Assembly (NCBI RefSeq): GCF_000307855.1
Contig: NZ_AJLR01000045.1
Span: 62,001 to 126,000 of the forward strand
Length of the DNA: 64,000 nt
Direction of reading: 5' to 3'
DNA from: Schinkia azotoformans LMG 9581
GTDB taxonomy: Bacteria > Bacillota > Bacilli > Bacillales > Bacillaceae_J
Shown here: one piece after another, positions 9,682 to 20,200 of the stretch
Position numbering within the stretch: position 1 is the stretch's first letter
Layout: each line of letters opens with the position of its first letter
Position numbers and translations under genes: made by a program
Notes under the pieces: model-generated
The model's input: the letters and a program-made list of their open reading frames with translations, nothing else
Told to the model about the DNA's origin: nothing
Database searches by the model: none

Positions 9682-10617
9682 ATGGTAAAAGTGCGCACGA
9701 AAGATGTTATTGATAAATTTAAATTTGAGCTGATTTGTGGGGAAGATGGGATTAACCGTCCGATTACGACTAGTGATTTGTACCGACCTGGAATTGAACT
9801 GGCAGGCTTTTTTGATTTTTACCCCGCTGAGCGTCTCCAATTGCTAGGAAGAACCGAGCTGTCCTTTTTTTATGATTTAGATCCAGAAGTACGTCGAGAA
9901 CGAATGGAGCAAATATGTACTGATATGACGCCAGGGATCATTATTTCGCGAGGTCAGGAGCCTCCGCTTGAGCTTATTGAGGCGGCGACGGAAAATGATG
10001 TGCCCGTGATTCGTTCCCATTATAAAACAACGCGTTTATCAAGCCACCTCACCAATTACCTTGAAAGTCTATTGGCGCCGACTACCGCCATTCATGGTGT
10101 ATTAGTCGATGTTTATGGGGTAGGTGTGTTGATAACAGGAAAAAGTGGTGTCGGTAAAAGTGAAACGGCGTTGGAGCTCGTAAAGCGCGGCCATCGTTTG
10201 ATTGCCGACTACTGTGTTGAAATTCGTCAAGAGGATCAAGATACGTTAATTGGAAGTTCACCAGAATTGATTAAACATTTACTGGAAATCCGTGGTCTTG
10301 GCATTATTAATGTAATGACCTTATTCGGGGCAGGAGCCGTTCGTAATTATAAAAAAATTAGCTTAGTCATTAATCTCGAATTATGGGACCCAACAAAGGT
10401 TTATGACAGACTTGGTCTAGATGAAGAAAAAATAAAAATAATTGATGCCCATATTCAAAAGCTCACTGTACCGGTACGCCCTGGACGGAACTTAGCTGTT
10501 ATCATAGAGGTGGCGGCGATGAATTTCCGGTTGAAGCGAATGGGCGTTAATGCGGCTGAGCAATTTTCCAACCGTTTAACCGATGTAATTGAAGAAGGGG
10601 AACATGATGATATTTAA
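9682..10617 (+). CDS. hprK: HPr kinase/phosphorylase
   Basis: Bifunctional sensor enzyme that phosphorylates Ser46 of HPr and Crh and, in reverse, phosphorolyses it to pyrophosphate, so driving carbon catabolite repression. Walker A GKSGVGKS is at residues 153-160, the His of A-I-H-G at 138, Glu202 in the [11 protein letters not shown] signature and Arg243. The usual acidic pair after Walker A (ADD) reads A-D176-Y177 here. This is an unusual active-site change that one base could produce (GAC to TAC). I chose the ATG with GGAGG about 9 nt upstream, giving 311 residues. ppaX, which removes the pyrophosphate, is three genes downstream. Its stop codon overlaps an intergenic repeat. Confidence 0.95.
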   Translation: MVKVRTKDVIDKFKFELICGEDGINRPITTSDLYRPGIELAGFFDFYPAERLQLLGRTELSFFYDLDPEVRRERMEQICTDMTPGIIISRGQEPPLELIEAATENDVPVIRSHYKTTRLSSHLTNYLESLLAPTTAIHGVLVDVYGVGVLITGKSGVGKSETALELVKRGHRLIADYCVEIRQEDQDTLIGSSPELIKHLLEIRGLGIINVMTLFGAGAVRNYKKISLVINLELWDPTKVYDRLGLDEEKIKIIDAHIQKLTVPVRPGRNLAVIIEVAAMNFRLKRMGVNAAEQFSNRLTDVIEEGEHDDI

Positions 10618-10737
10618 CTTTATTCAGTAGAACTGAATAAAGTTAATGCCTCCGGCGGATGCCACAGATTTTCAGTGGTAGTTTTTCGAGCAAGCTCGAA
10701 AAAAATCTGGGCGCAAATACGCCAAGGCGCATTTGAT
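10616..10737 (+). repeat. Dispersed palindromic intergenic repeat, family A copy 1
   Basis: The element starts with a 13-bp perfect inverted repeat (AACTTTATTCAGT with ACTGAATAAAGTT, 3-nt loop). It continues with GCCTCCGGCGGATG, a TTTTTCGAGC/GCTCGAAAAA palindrome, and ends in CTGGGCGCAAATACGCC and GGCGCATTTGATT, which also pair. A second copy lies near 13.9 kb with its middle replaced. The hprK stop codon lies inside the first arm, so the first hairpin may also affect the mRNA end. Confidence 0.8.
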
Positions 10738-10753
10738 TAAAGGGAGTGAAACA

Positions 10754-11590
10754 ATGGAATCTGAAATCCAGCATCTTGATCGTGTGTTTTTAGCAATAGG
10801 ACCATTAACGATATACTGGTACGGCGTGATCATTGCTGTTGGTGCAATGATTGGGTTATGGATCGCCCAACGAGAAAGCATCCGAAGAGGGTTACCGAAA
10901 GAAACATTTATGGATATTGTATTATATGCCATTCCAATTGCGATATTATCAGCGCGGGCTTACTATGTTATTTTTCAATGGGGTTATTATTCACAGCATC
11001 CAGGAGAAATTATAAAAATATGGGAAGGCGGTCTGGCCATTCATGGTGGTTTGATTGGTGCCTTCATTACAGGCTATGTTTTTGCTAAAAAGCGTGGATT
11101 ATCATTTTGGCAGCTTGCGGATATTGCGGCGCCAAGTATTATCCTTGCTCAAGCGATCGGTCGTTGGGGAAATTTTATGAACCAAGAAGCCCATGGTGGG
11201 GAAGTGACGCGTTCGTTTTTAGAAGGGTTGCATCTGCCGAAATTTATTATCGATCAAATGTATATTGAAGGGGTCTACTATCATCCGACGTTTCTATATG
11301 AGTCGCTTTGGAGTTTACTTGGATTTGTCGTTTTAATATCACTAAGAAAAGTGAATTTAAAGCGTGGAGAAATCTTTTTAAGTTATCTGATTTGGTATTC
11401 CATCGGTCGTTTCTTTGTCGAAGGTTTGCGAACAGACAGTTTAATGTTAACAGAAAGCCTTCGAATGGCGCAGTTTATTTCCATCGTTTTGATCGTTATT
11501 GCGGTAGTGGCTTGGTGGTATCGCCGTTCCAAAGGCTATGCGAAGGTACGCTATTTAGACCAGGAAAACCGTCAGGGAAAAACATATTAA
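10754..11590 (+). CDS. lgt: Prolipoprotein diacylglyceryl transferase
   Basis: Integral membrane enzyme that moves a diacylglyceryl group from phosphatidylglycerol to the lipobox cysteine of prolipoproteins. The signature [14 protein letters not shown] is present, with the conserved H-G-G segment and about seven transmembrane helices. I chose the ATG after AAAGGGAGTG rather than an upstream TTG, giving 278 residues. It lies in the hprK-lgt-yvoD-ppaX order known from B. subtilis, although a repeat element now separates it from hprK. Confidence 0.96.
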   Translation: MESEIQHLDRVFLAIGPLTIYWYGVIIAVGAMIGLWIAQRESIRRGLPKETFMDIVLYAIPIAILSARAYYVIFQWGYYSQHPGEIIKIWEGGLAIHGGLIGAFITGYVFAKKRGLSFWQLADIAAPSIILAQAIGRWGNFMNQEAHGGEVTRSFLEGLHLPKFIIDQMYIEGVYYHPTFLYESLWSLLGFVVLISLRKVNLKRGEIFLSYLIWYSIGRFFVEGLRTDSLMLTESLRMAQFISIVLIVIAVVAWWYRRSKGYAKVRYLDQENRQGKTY

Positions 11591-11611
11591 GCATTTTAGG
11601 GGAGAGCATCA

Positions 11612-12556
11612 TTGAACACGATAAAAAAGGGTTTGGCGGTTGGCTTAAAGACAACCTGGATTTTAGGTAAAATCATTTTTCCAATTACATTACTCGTTAC
11701 GTTGCTGCAATATACGCCTGTTTTACCTTGGATTGTCAACTTGATTGAACCTTTTATGGGTGTGCTAGGATTATCAGGGGATGCAGCCATCCCATTAGTT
11801 TTGGGGAATGTTCTTAACTTATATGCGGCCATCGGCGCGATTTTAACGATGGAGTTAACAGTTAAAGAAGTGTTTATTTTAGCGATTATGACATCGTTCG
11901 CCCACAACTTGATCATTGAATCAACGGTTGCTGCCAAGGTTGGTGTAAAGCTTTGGATTGTGGTAGCCGTAAGGATTTTTCTTGCCGTAGCATCAGGGAT
12001 TATTATTAATCTTGTTTGGCATGGCGGCAATGAGATCGCTCAATACGGTTTCGTTTCCAATACAGCAAACGAGCAAGTCAGCGGCTTCGGACCCATTTTA
12101 TTACAAGGGCTTGAAAAAGCATCGCTTGGCATTTTGCAATTAGCTATGATCGTTATCCCATTGATGATTATGATTCAATTTTTAAAGGATTTTAAATGGA
12201 TCGACCGTTTTTCAAATTGGATGGCGCCATTTTTAAAACTATTAGGAATGAAAGAAAATACATCTACAACATTAGCTGCTGGCATTGTATTCGGACTTGC
12301 TTATGGTGCAGGAGTGATGATTCAGGCAGCAAAAGAGGACGGCGTTTCCAAAAAGGATTTGTATTTGGCCTTACTCTTTTTAGTATCATGCCATGCCGTT
12401 ATTGAGGACACATTACTTTTTGCACCACTTGGAATTCCGATTTGGCCGCTATTGCTCATCCGTTTAACAGTAGCTATCTTACTAACGATGATTGTTTCCA
12501 TTGTTTGGAGACGGGTCGAGGTAACTAGTAGAAAGGAAGCAACTTATGAAAATTGA
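11612..12556 (+). CDS. yvoD: Nucleoside-recognition (gate) domain membrane protein, YvoD-like
   Basis: A 314-residue polytopic membrane protein with two gate-domain halves, as in the nucleoside recognition/SpmA-SpmB-like superfamily; each half has several hydrophobic helices and a conserved S-x-x-H-N or S-C-H segment. The TTG start is supported by AGGGGAG 7 nt upstream. Its 3' end overlaps ppaX by 11 nt. The substrate is unknown. Confidence 0.8.
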   Translation: MNTIKKGLAVGLKTTWILGKIIFPITLLVTLLQYTPVLPWIVNLIEPFMGVLGLSGDAAIPLVLGNVLNLYAAIGAILTMELTVKEVFILAIMTSFAHNLIIESTVAAKVGVKLWIVVAVRIFLAVASGIIINLVWHGGNEIAQYGFVSNTANEQVSGFGPILLQGLEKASLGILQLAMIVIPLMIMIQFLKDFKWIDRFSNWMAPFLKLLGMKENTSTTLAAGIVFGLAYGAGVMIQAAKEDGVSKKDLYLALLFLVSCHAVIEDTLLFAPLGIPIWPLLLIRLTVAILLTMIVSIVWRRVEVTSRKEATYEN

Positions 12557-13193
12557 TACACTATTATTTGATTTAGATGGAACATTGATCAATACAAATG
12601 AATTAATTATTTCTTCTTTCATGCATACACTTGAGCATTATTTTCCCGGTCAATATCAAAAAGAGGACGTTCTCCAGTTTATGGGGCCGCCGCTTATGGA
12701 TAGCTTTAACAAGCTTGATTCAGCAAAGGCGGAGGAAATGGCACAGTTTTATCGGGATTATAATCACAAGAGGCACGATGAACTAGTGACGGAGTTTGAT
12801 GGTGTTTATGATACGATTAAAACCCTTCATGAAAAAGGCTATAAGCTTGCGATTGTGACAACGAAAAAGCGATATACAGTTGAGATGGGTTTGAAGCTTA
12901 CAAAGCTTGATCAGTTTTTTGATGTCGTTATCACGTTAGATGATGTCACCCATGCCAAACCAGATCCAGAGCCGCTTTTAAAAGCGTTGGAGCAGCTTGG
13001 TTCAAAGCCGGAAAATGCAATTATGGTCGGCGATAATAATCATGATATTGAAGGCGGAAAAAACACTGGGACACTCACAGCCGGTGTGGCATGGGCGATA
13101 AAGGGCCGTGAATATATAGAAAGTTTTCATCCTGATTATGTGCTTGAAAACATGTCTGATTTACTCGATATCCTCGGAGGCTTCGAAAGGTGA
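12546..13193 (+). CDS. ppaX: Pyrophosphatase PpaX (HAD superfamily)
   Basis: HAD-type phosphatase that hydrolyses the pyrophosphate released when HprK dephosphorylates HPr(Ser-P). Motif I is DLDGTLINT, motif II lies in the V-T-T-K-K region, and motif III/IV is [12 protein letters not shown]. It has 215 residues, the usual length. It overlaps the yvoD end, and its stop overlaps the next start, so the genes are probably co-translated. The pairing with hprK in the same cluster supports the specific PpaX assignment over a generic phosphoglycolate phosphatase. Confidence 0.93.
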   Translation: MKIDTLLFDLDGTLINTNELIISSFMHTLEHYFPGQYQKEDVLQFMGPPLMDSFNKLDSAKAEEMAQFYRDYNHKRHDELVTEFDGVYDTIKTLHEKGYKLAIVTTKKRYTVEMGLKLTKLDQFFDVVITLDDVTHAKPDPEPLLKALEQLGSKPENAIMVGDNNHDIEGGKNTGTLTAGVAWAIKGREYIESFHPDYVLENMSDLLDILGGFER

Positions 13194-13711
13194 GCAGAAG
13201 GACAACGCGTTTCAGTGTGACAGAGGCAAATTCCTTATGGCATGTGTACAAAACCGTTCCTTTTTGGAAGGTTGTCAAAAATTTCGTTGTCATTCAGCTC
13301 GCCCGGTACACGCCGTTTCTGCCGTTGAAAAATTGGCTTTACCGGACTTTTTTACATATGGAGGTCGGACAAAGTACATCGTTTGCCTTAATGGTTATGC
13401 TGGATGTTATGTTTCCTGAAAAAATTAAAGTCGGGAACAACACAGTCATTGGCTACAATACAACGATTCTTGCTCATGAATACTTAATTAAAGAGTATCG
13501 ACTAGGGGAAGTACAGATCGGCAGTGGGGTCATGATTGGGGCCAACTCAACGATTTTGCCAGGTGTGATCATTGGTGATGATGCGATCGTGTCCGCCGGT
13601 ACGCTCGTTCATAAAGATGTGCCAGCTGGTGCCTTCGTTGGCGGCAATCCGATGCGGGTGATTTATACGAAAGAGGAAATGGAAGCACGGGAGATGGAAG
13701 CAAATAATTAG
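13190..13711 (+). CDS. yvoF: Hexapeptide-repeat acyltransferase, YvoF-like
   Basis: A 173-residue protein with left-handed beta-helix hexapeptide repeats (I-x-x-x-x-V-I/I-G-x-G-x-x-I-G-x-x-S), typical of O-acetyltransferases of the maltose/galactoside acetyltransferase-like group. The GTG start overlaps the ppaX stop and follows GGAGG by a short distance. Acceptor substrate unknown. The gene order matches B. subtilis ppaX-yvoF. Confidence 0.82.
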   Translation: MSRRTTRFSVTEANSLWHVYKTVPFWKVVKNFVVIQLARYTPFLPLKNWLYRTFLHMEVGQSTSFALMVMLDVMFPEKIKVGNNTVIGYNTTILAHEYLIKEYRLGEVQIGSGVMIGANSTILPGVIIGDDAIVSAGTLVHKDVPAGAFVGGNPMRVIYTKEEMEAREMEANN

Positions 13712-13734
13712 TTTAAATAGATTGTATGATTTAC

Positions 13735-13777
13735 GGCTCGGGGTCATGGCTTGGTAGACTCCGAGCCAATTTTTTTA
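13735..13777 (+). terminator. Terminator of the hprK-lgt-yvoD-ppaX-yvoF cluster
   Basis: An 11-bp GC-rich stem (GGCTCGGGGTC with GACTCCGAGCC, one G-U) is followed by seven T residues. Confidence 0.88.
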
Positions 13778-13888
13778 TTAGAATCTACCTAAAGAGGCTT
13801 TGTCTGATTTTAATTGCTGAAATATTTCGAAAGCAGTAGAAATTTTTATTGGATTTTCTGGTAAAATTAGTGGTAGATGCTTTGCTTT

Positions 13889-14076
13889 AACCTTATTCAT
13901 CAGAAAGTCACTACTGAATAAAGTTAAGCCTCCGGCGGATGCCTCGGATTTTTAAAGGTAGTTTTTCGAGCATAAGATCAAAGACTAAGAACGCCACGAC
14001 CTGTGGCAACGTCTTTGTGACCCACATCGTGTGGGCCTAAAAATCTGGGCGCAAATACGCCAAGGCGCATTTGATT
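13889..14076 (+). repeat. Dispersed intergenic repeat, family A copy 2 (with extra stem-loops)
   Basis: It has the same left part as copy 1 (ACTGAATAAAGTTAAGCC, then CTCCGGCGGATGCC and AGTTTTTCGAGCA) and the same right part ending GGCGCATTTGATT. The central palindrome is replaced by about 65 nt carrying its own hairpins: GCCAC/GTGGC nested in AAAGAC/GTCTTT, and CCCAC/GTGTGGG. Its left arm is imperfect. It ends immediately before the his promoter. Confidence 0.78.
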
Positions 14077-14077
14077 C

Positions 14078-14106
14078 TTGACGCATTTTAATTTTAGTTG
14101 TAATAT
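14078..14106 (+). promoter_or_regulatory. Sigma-A promoter of the his operon
   Basis: TTGACG (-35) and TAATAT (-10) with a 17-nt spacer lie about 80 nt upstream of hisZ and right after repeat A copy 2. I see no T-box leader between the promoter and hisZ. Confidence 0.75.
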
Positions 14107-14183
14107 ACTAGATAACTTTAATTTATTAGCACATTAGCGAACTAAAGGATTCGGTATTATTTAATAAAGGGTGAGTCAGGGAA

Positions 14184-15368
14184 ATGTCAAAGCTATTTAT
14201 GTTCGAAAAGCCGCTTGGGATGAGAGATACATTGCCTGAGCTTTATGAGACGAAAAAGCAAGCAAGAAATAAAATGTTAGAAGAAATTCAAGCTTGGGGC
14301 TACCAATCTATCCAGACCCCAACATTAGAGTATTTTGAAACAGTTGGCGCGGCTTCAGCGATTTCTAACCAACAACTTTTTAAATTGCTCGACCAACAAG
14401 GTCATACATTAGTGCTTCGTCCTGATATGACAGCACCGATTGCCAGGGTGGCTGCTTCAAGAATGAAAAGTGAAGGCTATCCGTTACGTTTAGCTTATGA
14501 TGCCAATGTATACCGTGCCCAGCAGCGTGAGGGCGGACGTCCGGCTGAGTTTGAGCAAGTTGGTGTTGAGTTAATCGGTGATCAAACATCTAGCGCTGAT
14601 GCAGAAGTGATTGCTTTAATGGTGGAGGTCTTGAAAAGTGCCGGCCTCGAGAATTTCTCAGTGGCGATCGGACATGTTGGTTTTGTGAATGCCTTATTTT
14701 TAGATATTCTCGGAAATGAAGAGCGAGCCAATGTTCTTCGCCGTTTTTTATATGAAAAAAATTATGTTGGCTATCGTGAGCACGTGAAAAAATTGCCGCT
14801 GTCTTCGATTGACAAACAACAGCTATTACAATTGCTGCAGTTCCGTGGGGATCACCGTGTCATTGCTGAGGCTCGTGAAATTACAGAAAATAGTGCCGCT
14901 AGAAAGGCTATTGAAGAGCTTGATCAATTGTGGAGCCAATTAGAAAGCTATGGTGTAACAGACCATATTAAAATCGATTTAAATATTGTCAGCCATATGA
15001 GCTACTACACAGGAATTTTGTTTGAAGGCTATGCGCAAAATCTAGGATTCTCTTTATGCAGTGGTGGCCGTTATGATCAATTGCTAGAAAAATTTAATCG
15101 TCCTACAGCAGCTACAGGCTTTGCGATTCGCGTTGACCGTTTAGTCCAAGCTTTAGGTGGGACACAGGATTCTACTCCGATTTCACTTATCATTTTCAGC
15201 CATGAGCGCAGACAGGAAGCAATCGAAATGGCACGCACGAAGCGGAAGAATGGGGAAAAAGTAGTTCTTCAAGATATTGCTGGAATTGAAGATGTAGATT
15301 TATTTACAAGCCGCTACCAAGATGTAGCTTATTGTATTGGAAAGCCTGGAAAGGAGAGCGGGCAATGA
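14184..15368 (+). CDS. hisZ: ATP phosphoribosyltransferase regulatory subunit
   Basis: HisRS-like protein without aminoacylation activity that pairs with the short form of HisG to make the first histidine-biosynthesis enzyme and its feedback site. Class II synthetase-like motifs are visible ([27 protein letters not shown], and the C-terminal A-T-G-F-A-I-R). It has 394 residues. AAGGGTGA lies upstream of the ATG. The stop overlaps the hisG start (ATGA). It is first in the eight-gene operon. Confidence 0.95.
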   Translation: MSKLFMFEKPLGMRDTLPELYETKKQARNKMLEEIQAWGYQSIQTPTLEYFETVGAASAISNQQLFKLLDQQGHTLVLRPDMTAPIARVAASRMKSEGYPLRLAYDANVYRAQQREGGRPAEFEQVGVELIGDQTSSADAEVIALMVEVLKSAGLENFSVAIGHVGFVNALFLDILGNEERANVLRRFLYEKNYVGYREHVKKLPLSSIDKQQLLQLLQFRGDHRVIAEAREITENSAARKAIEELDQLWSQLESYGVTDHIKIDLNIVSHMSYYTGILFEGYAQNLGFSLCSGGRYDQLLEKFNRPTAATGFAIRVDRLVQALGGTQDSTPISLIIFSHERRQEAIEMARTKRKNGEKVVLQDIAGIEDVDLFTSRYQDVAYCIGKPGKESGQ

Positions 15369-16009
15369 GTATTAGTTCAACGATGTTAACAATTGCAATG
15401 CCGAAAGGGCGTATTTTTGAAGAAGCAGCCGAACTCTTAAGACGGGCTGGTTATAAGCTTCCTCCGGAATTTGATGATTCCCGGAAACTAATCATCGATG
15501 TACCGGAGGAAAATATAAGGTTTATTTTAGCAAAGCCGATGGATGTCGTGACTTACGTTGAACATGGGGTGGCCGACCTCGGAATTGCCGGAAAAGACGT
15601 TATGCTTGAGGAAGACCGTGATGTATATGAAGTACTGGATTTAAAAATAAGTGCTTGTTATTTAGCGGTTGCCGGCTTGCCAAACGCAAAGGCCGTAAGT
15701 GTGGCACCGAAGATTGCGACTAAATATCCAGCTGTTGCTTCTCGTTACTTCCGTGAACAAGGGGAGCAGGTAGAAATTATTAAGCTGAACGGCTCCATCG
15801 AGCTTGCACCATTAATCGGACTGGCAGAACGTATTGTCGATATCGTTTCTACAGGCCGTACGTTAAAAGAAAATGGCTTGGTGGAGCTTGAACGCATTGA
15901 AGATATTACGTCCCGCCTCATTGTAAATCCAGTCTCCTACCGGATGAAGGATCAATTTATCGATGATATGGTTGAGCGCTTATCAGCATGTCTTGAAGGA
16001 GTGAACTAA
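15365..16009 (+). CDS. hisG: ATP phosphoribosyltransferase catalytic subunit (short form)
   Basis: Joins ATP and PRPP in step 1 of histidine synthesis. The 214-residue short form needs HisZ, which is directly upstream. Recognised by the TIAMPKGRI start, the D-L-G-I-A-G-K-D segment and the PRPP-binding [10 protein letters not shown] loop. I chose the ATG overlapping the hisZ stop, with AAGGAG before it. Confidence 0.96.
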   Translation: MSISSTMLTIAMPKGRIFEEAAELLRRAGYKLPPEFDDSRKLIIDVPEENIRFILAKPMDVVTYVEHGVADLGIAGKDVMLEEDRDVYEVLDLKISACYLAVAGLPNAKAVSVAPKIATKYPAVASRYFREQGEQVEIIKLNGSIELAPLIGLAERIVDIVSTGRTLKENGLVELERIEDITSRLIVNPVSYRMKDQFIDDMVERLSACLEGVN

Positions 16010-16010
16010 T

Positions 16011-17279
16011 ATGAAGATAGAACGTGTTACAGAAGGATTATCATTAAAACGAGACCTAGACTCTGGAACAGAACAGCAGCGCAATGCCGTTCTTGAGATT
16101 CTTGAAAATGTAAAAAAGAATGGAGACCAAGCACTCCTAGACTACACTGCTAAATTCGATGGTATACGGCTTGATTCTTTAAAAGTGACGGCAGAGGAGA
16201 TCGAGGAAGCCTACAAATTAGTACCGGAAGATGTTGTCGGTTATATTCGTGAAGCAGCAGAAAATATTCGCAGCTATCATAGCCGTCAAGTTCGCCAATC
16301 ATGGATTACAACTGAAGCCGATGGTACAATTTTAGGGCAAAAAATAACACCGTTGGATGCAGTTGGTGTCTACGTTCCTGGTGGGACGGCAGCTTATCCA
16401 TCATCCGTATTGATGAACGTTATTCCTGCACAGGTTGCTGGTGTTGGGCGGATTGCGATGGTGTCGCCTCCTGGTAAGGATGGCAAGCTGCCTGCAGGTG
16501 TGTTAGTTGCAGCAAATGAAAGTGGTGTTCGTGAGATTTATAAGGTTGGTGGTGCCCAAGCGATCGGTGCATTAGCCTACGGAACAGATACGATTAAAGC
16601 AGTTGATAAAATAACCGGACCAGGCAATATTTATGTCGCATTAGCGAAGCGTGAAGTATTCGGCGATGTTGATATCGATATGATTGCGGGCCCTAGTGAA
16701 ATTGTGGTTCTGGCTGATGGTGAAGTAGGGAATCCGGATTATATCGCGGCAGATTTATTATCACAAGCTGAGCATGATAGGAGAGCATCAAGCGTTCTTG
16801 TTACGCCATCAATGGAGCTTGCCGAAAAGGTATCTGAAGAAGTAGAGAAACAGCTCGCTAGTTTACCACGAGTTGAAATCGCAAGTGCTTCCATTCGCGA
16901 TTACGGTGCTATTTATGTTACCGAAACAATGGAGCAGGCGATTGAGGCAGTGAACGAACTTGCACCAGAACACTTAGAGATAATGACAGTTGACCCAATA
17001 GGTATTATCGGACAAATCCGCCATGCCGGTGCAATTTTCTTAGGTGAAAACAGCTCTGAACCAATTGGCGACTATTTTGCCGGACCAAACCATGTGCTAC
17101 CAACAAACGGGACAGCGAGATTCTCCAGTCCATTAAATGTAGATGATTTTGTAAAAAAATCTTCGATCATTTCGTATAGTAAAAAGGCAGTAATGGATAA
17201 CGGTCATAAAATTGCAGCGCTCGCAAGGCTCGAAGGCCTAGAAGCCCACGCCCGTGCGGTGGAGCAGAGGCTAAAATAA
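16011..17279 (+). CDS. hisD: Histidinol dehydrogenase
   Basis: Zinc enzyme that oxidises L-histidinol to L-histidine in two NAD-dependent steps, the last in the pathway. The signature around D-M-I-A-G-P-S-E-I and the L-S-Q-A-E-H-D segment (zinc ligand region) are present, as is the A-P-E-H-L-E motif. It has 422 residues and starts 1 nt after the hisG stop codon. Confidence 0.97.
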   Translation: MKIERVTEGLSLKRDLDSGTEQQRNAVLEILENVKKNGDQALLDYTAKFDGIRLDSLKVTAEEIEEAYKLVPEDVVGYIREAAENIRSYHSRQVRQSWITTEADGTILGQKITPLDAVGVYVPGGTAAYPSSVLMNVIPAQVAGVGRIAMVSPPGKDGKLPAGVLVAANESGVREIYKVGGAQAIGALAYGTDTIKAVDKITGPGNIYVALAKREVFGDVDIDMIAGPSEIVVLADGEVGNPDYIAADLLSQAEHDRRASSVLVTPSMELAEKVSEEVEKQLASLPRVEIASASIRDYGAIYVTETMEQAIEAVNELAPEHLEIMTVDPIGIIGQIRHAGAIFLGENSSEPIGDYFAGPNHVLPTNGTARFSSPLNVDDFVKKSSIISYSKKAVMDNGHKIAALARLEGLEAHARAVEQRLK

Positions 17280-17313
17280 ATATAAACAACCCAATACTTG
17301 GAGGGATACCGAG

Positions 17314-17901
17314 ATGACACGTGAAGCAAGTGTTGAAAGAAGAACAAATGAAACTGATATTAAGCTTTCCTTTGCTGTTGATGGTGAAGGGCAATCCAAT
17401 CTTGAAACGAGTGTGCCGTTTTTAACGCACATGCTTGATCTTTTTACAAAGCACGGTCAATTTAATTTGACGATTGACGCCGTTGGTGATGTTGAAATTG
17501 ATGATCACCATACAACGGAGGATATCGGCATTTGCTTAGGACAAGCCCTTAGAGAAGCGTTGGGTGATAAAAAAGGAATCAAGCGCTACGGCAATGCGTT
17601 TGTTCCGATGGATGAAGCCCTAGCACAGGTTGTGGTTGACCTAAGCAACCGTCCGCATCTTGAATTCCGTGCTGAGTTACCGAGTGCACGTGTCGGCACC
17701 TTTGATACAGAGCTTGTCCATGAATTCCTTTGGAAATTCGCGCTTGAAGCCCGAATGAATTTACATGTCATCGTTCATTACGGACATAATACACACCATA
17801 TAATAGAAGCTATCTTTAAAGCATTTGGACGCGCGTTGGATGAAGCAACGATGATCGATCCTCGTGTCAAAGGTGTTCCTTCAACAAAGGGAATGCTGTA
17901 A
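17314..17901 (+). CDS. hisB: Imidazoleglycerol-phosphate dehydratase
   Basis: Removes water from imidazole glycerol phosphate. The manganese-binding histidine clusters D-D-H-H-T-T-E-D and H-N-T-H-H are intact. It has 195 residues with no phosphatase fusion, as usual in Bacillaceae. GGAGG precedes the ATG. Confidence 0.97.
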   Translation: MTREASVERRTNETDIKLSFAVDGEGQSNLETSVPFLTHMLDLFTKHGQFNLTIDAVGDVEIDDHHTTEDIGICLGQALREALGDKKGIKRYGNAFVPMDEALAQVVVDLSNRPHLEFRAELPSARVGTFDTELVHEFLWKFALEARMNLHVIVHYGHNTHHIIEAIFKAFGRALDEATMIDPRVKGVPSTKGML

Positions 17902-17931
17902 GTTTACAAAATGTTACCAATTATTTGCTGA

Positions 17932-17990
17932 GTGCGGGCTCTCATCAAGTGGGACACAGAACCCGCCCCCATGGCCCGCCCGAAAACGCA
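17932..17990 (-). repeat. Dispersed repeat family B, degenerate reverse-oriented copy
   Basis: Read on the reverse strand it contains CATGGGGGCGGGTTCTGTG and TCCCACTTGATGAGAGCCCGC-type sequence. It resembles the copy after gapA (CATGGGGTCGGGTTCCGTG followed by TCCCAC). The ends can pair (GCGGGC...GCCCGC). It fills the unusually long gap between hisB and hisH. Confidence 0.5.
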
Positions 17991-18011
17991 ATAAACGAAA
18001 GGATTGTTAGA

Positions 18012-18641
18012 ATGATTGGGATTATCGACTACGGGATGGGGAATTTATACAGCGTCTCCAAAGCGCTTGAACGAATGAACTATCAATATATTGTAACTGA
18101 CGATAAAAATAAACTGCATGAATGCAAAGGCTTGATTCTACCCGGTGTTGGTGCCTTTCGTGATGCAATGACAATTTTAAATGAAACGGAATTAACTACT
18201 TTTATAAAAAATGAAGTTGCAGTGGGTAAACCGCTTTTAGGCATTTGCCTTGGAATGCAGCTCCTATTTGATGAAAGTGAAGAAAATGGACAAACAACAG
18301 GCTTACAATTTTTAAAAGGAAAAATTGTGAAGTTCCCAGGCGTAACAGCCTCAGGTGAAAAATATAAAGTGCCGCATATGGGCTGGAATAAGCTGAATTT
18401 CCACCAACCCGAATCAGCGTTGCTCCAAAATGTTGAACAAGGCCATGTTTATTTTGTTCATTCTTATTATGCTGTGCCTGAGGAGCAAGATGTGGTACTA
18501 GCTAGCAGCAGCTATGATGTTGAGGTCCCGGCGGTTGTTGGTCAAGGCAATGTGTACGGAACCCAGTTTCATCCGGAAAAGAGCAGTGAGATTGGCTTAT
18601 CAATTCTCATGAATTTTGCGGGAGTTGTGGAAACAAGGTAG
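18012..18641 (+). CDS. hisH: Imidazole glycerol phosphate synthase, glutaminase subunit
   Basis: Class I glutamine amidotransferase that supplies ammonia to HisF. The nucleophile Cys is in G-I-C-L-G-M-Q, with the His-Glu pair in H-P-E-K-S. The start is the ATG of [11 protein letters not shown] with AAAGGAT upstream; the open frame extends further 5' only through the repeat. It has 209 residues. Confidence 0.96.
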   Translation: MIGIIDYGMGNLYSVSKALERMNYQYIVTDDKNKLHECKGLILPGVGAFRDAMTILNETELTTFIKNEVAVGKPLLGICLGMQLLFDESEENGQTTGLQFLKGKIVKFPGVTASGEKYKVPHMGWNKLNFHQPESALLQNVEQGHVYFVHSYYAVPEEQDVVLASSSYDVEVPAVVGQGNVYGTQFHPEKSSEIGLSILMNFAGVVETR

Positions 18642-18710
18642 TTTTGATTTTAAAAAAATGCACTGACATTCGTTTTTCGTTAGGCATTACAGAGGGGAGA
18701 TGGAATAAAA

Positions 18711-19445
18711 ATGACATTTACGATTTATCCTGCAATTGACATGCGCGGCGGAAAATGCGTGCGTCTATTACAAGGTGATTATAATAAAGAAACGGTTTAC
18801 GGCGATTCTCCATACGAGATGGCAAAGGTTTTTGCTGACGAAGGTGCAGAGTGGATTCATATGGTTGATCTTGACGGAGCAAAAGCGGGACAGCGTGTTA
18901 ACCACGAGCACGTGCTTGAAGTTGCCAAAAAACTGAATGTAAAAGTGCAAATTGGCGGAGGGATCCGTTCGGAAGACGATGTTGCTTTTTACCTTGAACA
19001 TGGGGTAAGCCGCGTCATCCTTGGTAGTGCAGCAATTTCTGACCCTGATTTTGTAAAAGCGATGCTTGCTAAATATGGTGAAAAAATTGCGATCGGCATT
19101 GATGCAAAGGATGGCTATGTGGCAACTGAGGGTTGGTTAAATACATCGAATGTAAAAGCAACTGAGCTTGGCAAAACACTGGCAGATGCTGGGGCGGAAG
19201 TGTTTATTTTTACTGATATTGCAACGGACGGGATGCTTTCAGGTCCTAATATAAAAGCGATCGTTGAAATGGAAGAGGCAACTGGCAAACAGGTAATTGC
19301 TTCTGGTGGTGTGAGCCAATTAAAAGATTTGGTAAATCTCAAAGAATATGAAGCTAGTGGTGTTGCTGGTGCAATTGTCGGCAAGGCTTTATATACAAAG
19401 CAATTTACTGTAAAAGAAGCATTAAGTGAGGTGAACGGCCGATGA
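18711..19445 (+). CDS. hisA: ProFAR isomerase
   Basis: A (beta-alpha)8 barrel that catalyses the Amadori rearrangement of ProFAR to PRFAR. The catalytic Asp is in Y-P-A-I-D-M-R-G-G, the second in F-T-D-I-A-T-D-G, with phosphate-binding G-G-I-R and A-S-G-G-V loops. It has 244 residues. GGGGAG lies before the ATG, and the stop overlaps the hisF start. Confidence 0.97.
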   Translation: MTFTIYPAIDMRGGKCVRLLQGDYNKETVYGDSPYEMAKVFADEGAEWIHMVDLDGAKAGQRVNHEHVLEVAKKLNVKVQIGGGIRSEDDVAFYLEHGVSRVILGSAAISDPDFVKAMLAKYGEKIAIGIDAKDGYVATEGWLNTSNVKATELGKTLADAGAEVFIFTDIATDGMLSGPNIKAIVEMEEATGKQVIASGGVSQLKDLVNLKEYEASGVAGAIVGKALYTKQFTVKEALSEVNGR

Positions 19446-20200
19446 TTACTAAACGGATCATTCCTTGCTTGGATGTAAAAGAAGGACGAGTTGTAAAAGG
19501 CGTTCAATTTGTCGAGCTTCGAGATGCCGGTGACCCGGTTGAATTAGCCGAATTTTATGACCAGGAAGGTGCCGATGAGCTAGTTTTCCTTGATATCTCT
19601 GCCTCCCATGAAGGTCGCGAAACGATGGTTGATGTTGTGGAACGTGTAGCGGCAAAGCTTGCGATTCCGTTTACGGTTGGCGGTGGTATTAACACGTTAG
19701 AGGACATGAAGCGCATTTTACGTGCCGGCGCAGATAAGGTTTCCTTAAATACCGCAGCGGTAAAACGTCCAGATTTAATAACTGAAGGTGCTGAATTTTT
19801 TGGCTCCCAATGTATCGTTGTGGCAATTGATGCAAAATATGATGAAGAGTTAGGCTCATGGCGTGTCTACACCCATGGTGGCCGCAATGCGACAGACTAT
19901 GAAGTGATCGCGTGGGCACAAGAGGTTGTCGAACGTGGAGCAGGAGAAATTCTGTTAACAAGTATGGATAAAGATGGAGAAAAGTCAGGCTTTGACCTTG
20001 CTTTAACAAAAGCGGTAAGCGAAGCTGTTTCCGTACCGGTGATTGCATCCGGTGGCGCGGGCAATGCGGACCACTTTGTTGACGCTTTTGTGGAAGGAAA
20101 AGCAGACGCAGCTTTGGCGGCTTCTATTTTTCATTATAAAGAAACATCAGTGAAAGAAGTTAAAGACTATCTCCGCAAAAAAGGAGTGAATGTTCGATGA
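19442..20200 (+). CDS. hisF: Imidazole glycerol phosphate synthase, cyclase subunit
   Basis: A (beta-alpha)8 barrel that uses HisH-derived ammonia to make imidazole glycerol phosphate and AICAR. Recognised by [14 protein letters not shown], the second catalytic Asp in L-L-T-S-M-D-K-D-G and the V-I-A-S-G-G phosphate loop. It has 252 residues and overlaps both neighbours by 4 nt. Confidence 0.97.
   Translation: MITKRIIPCLDVKEGRVVKGVQFVELRDAGDPVELAEFYDQEGADELVFLDISASHEGRETMVDVVERVAAKLAIPFTVGGGINTLEDMKRILRAGADKVSLNTAAVKRPDLITEGAEFFGSQCIVVAIDAKYDEELGSWRVYTHGGRNATDYEVIAWAQEVVERGAGEILLTSMDKDGEKSGFDLALTKAVSEAVSVPVIASGGAGNADHFVDAFVEGKADAALAASIFHYKETSVKEVKDYLRKKGVNVR

Noticed and set aside
13778-14183. 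T-box or other amino-acid riboswitch before hisZ
   Set aside because: No specifier loop and no T-box core; the sequence is explained by repeat family A plus a plain sigma-A promoter.
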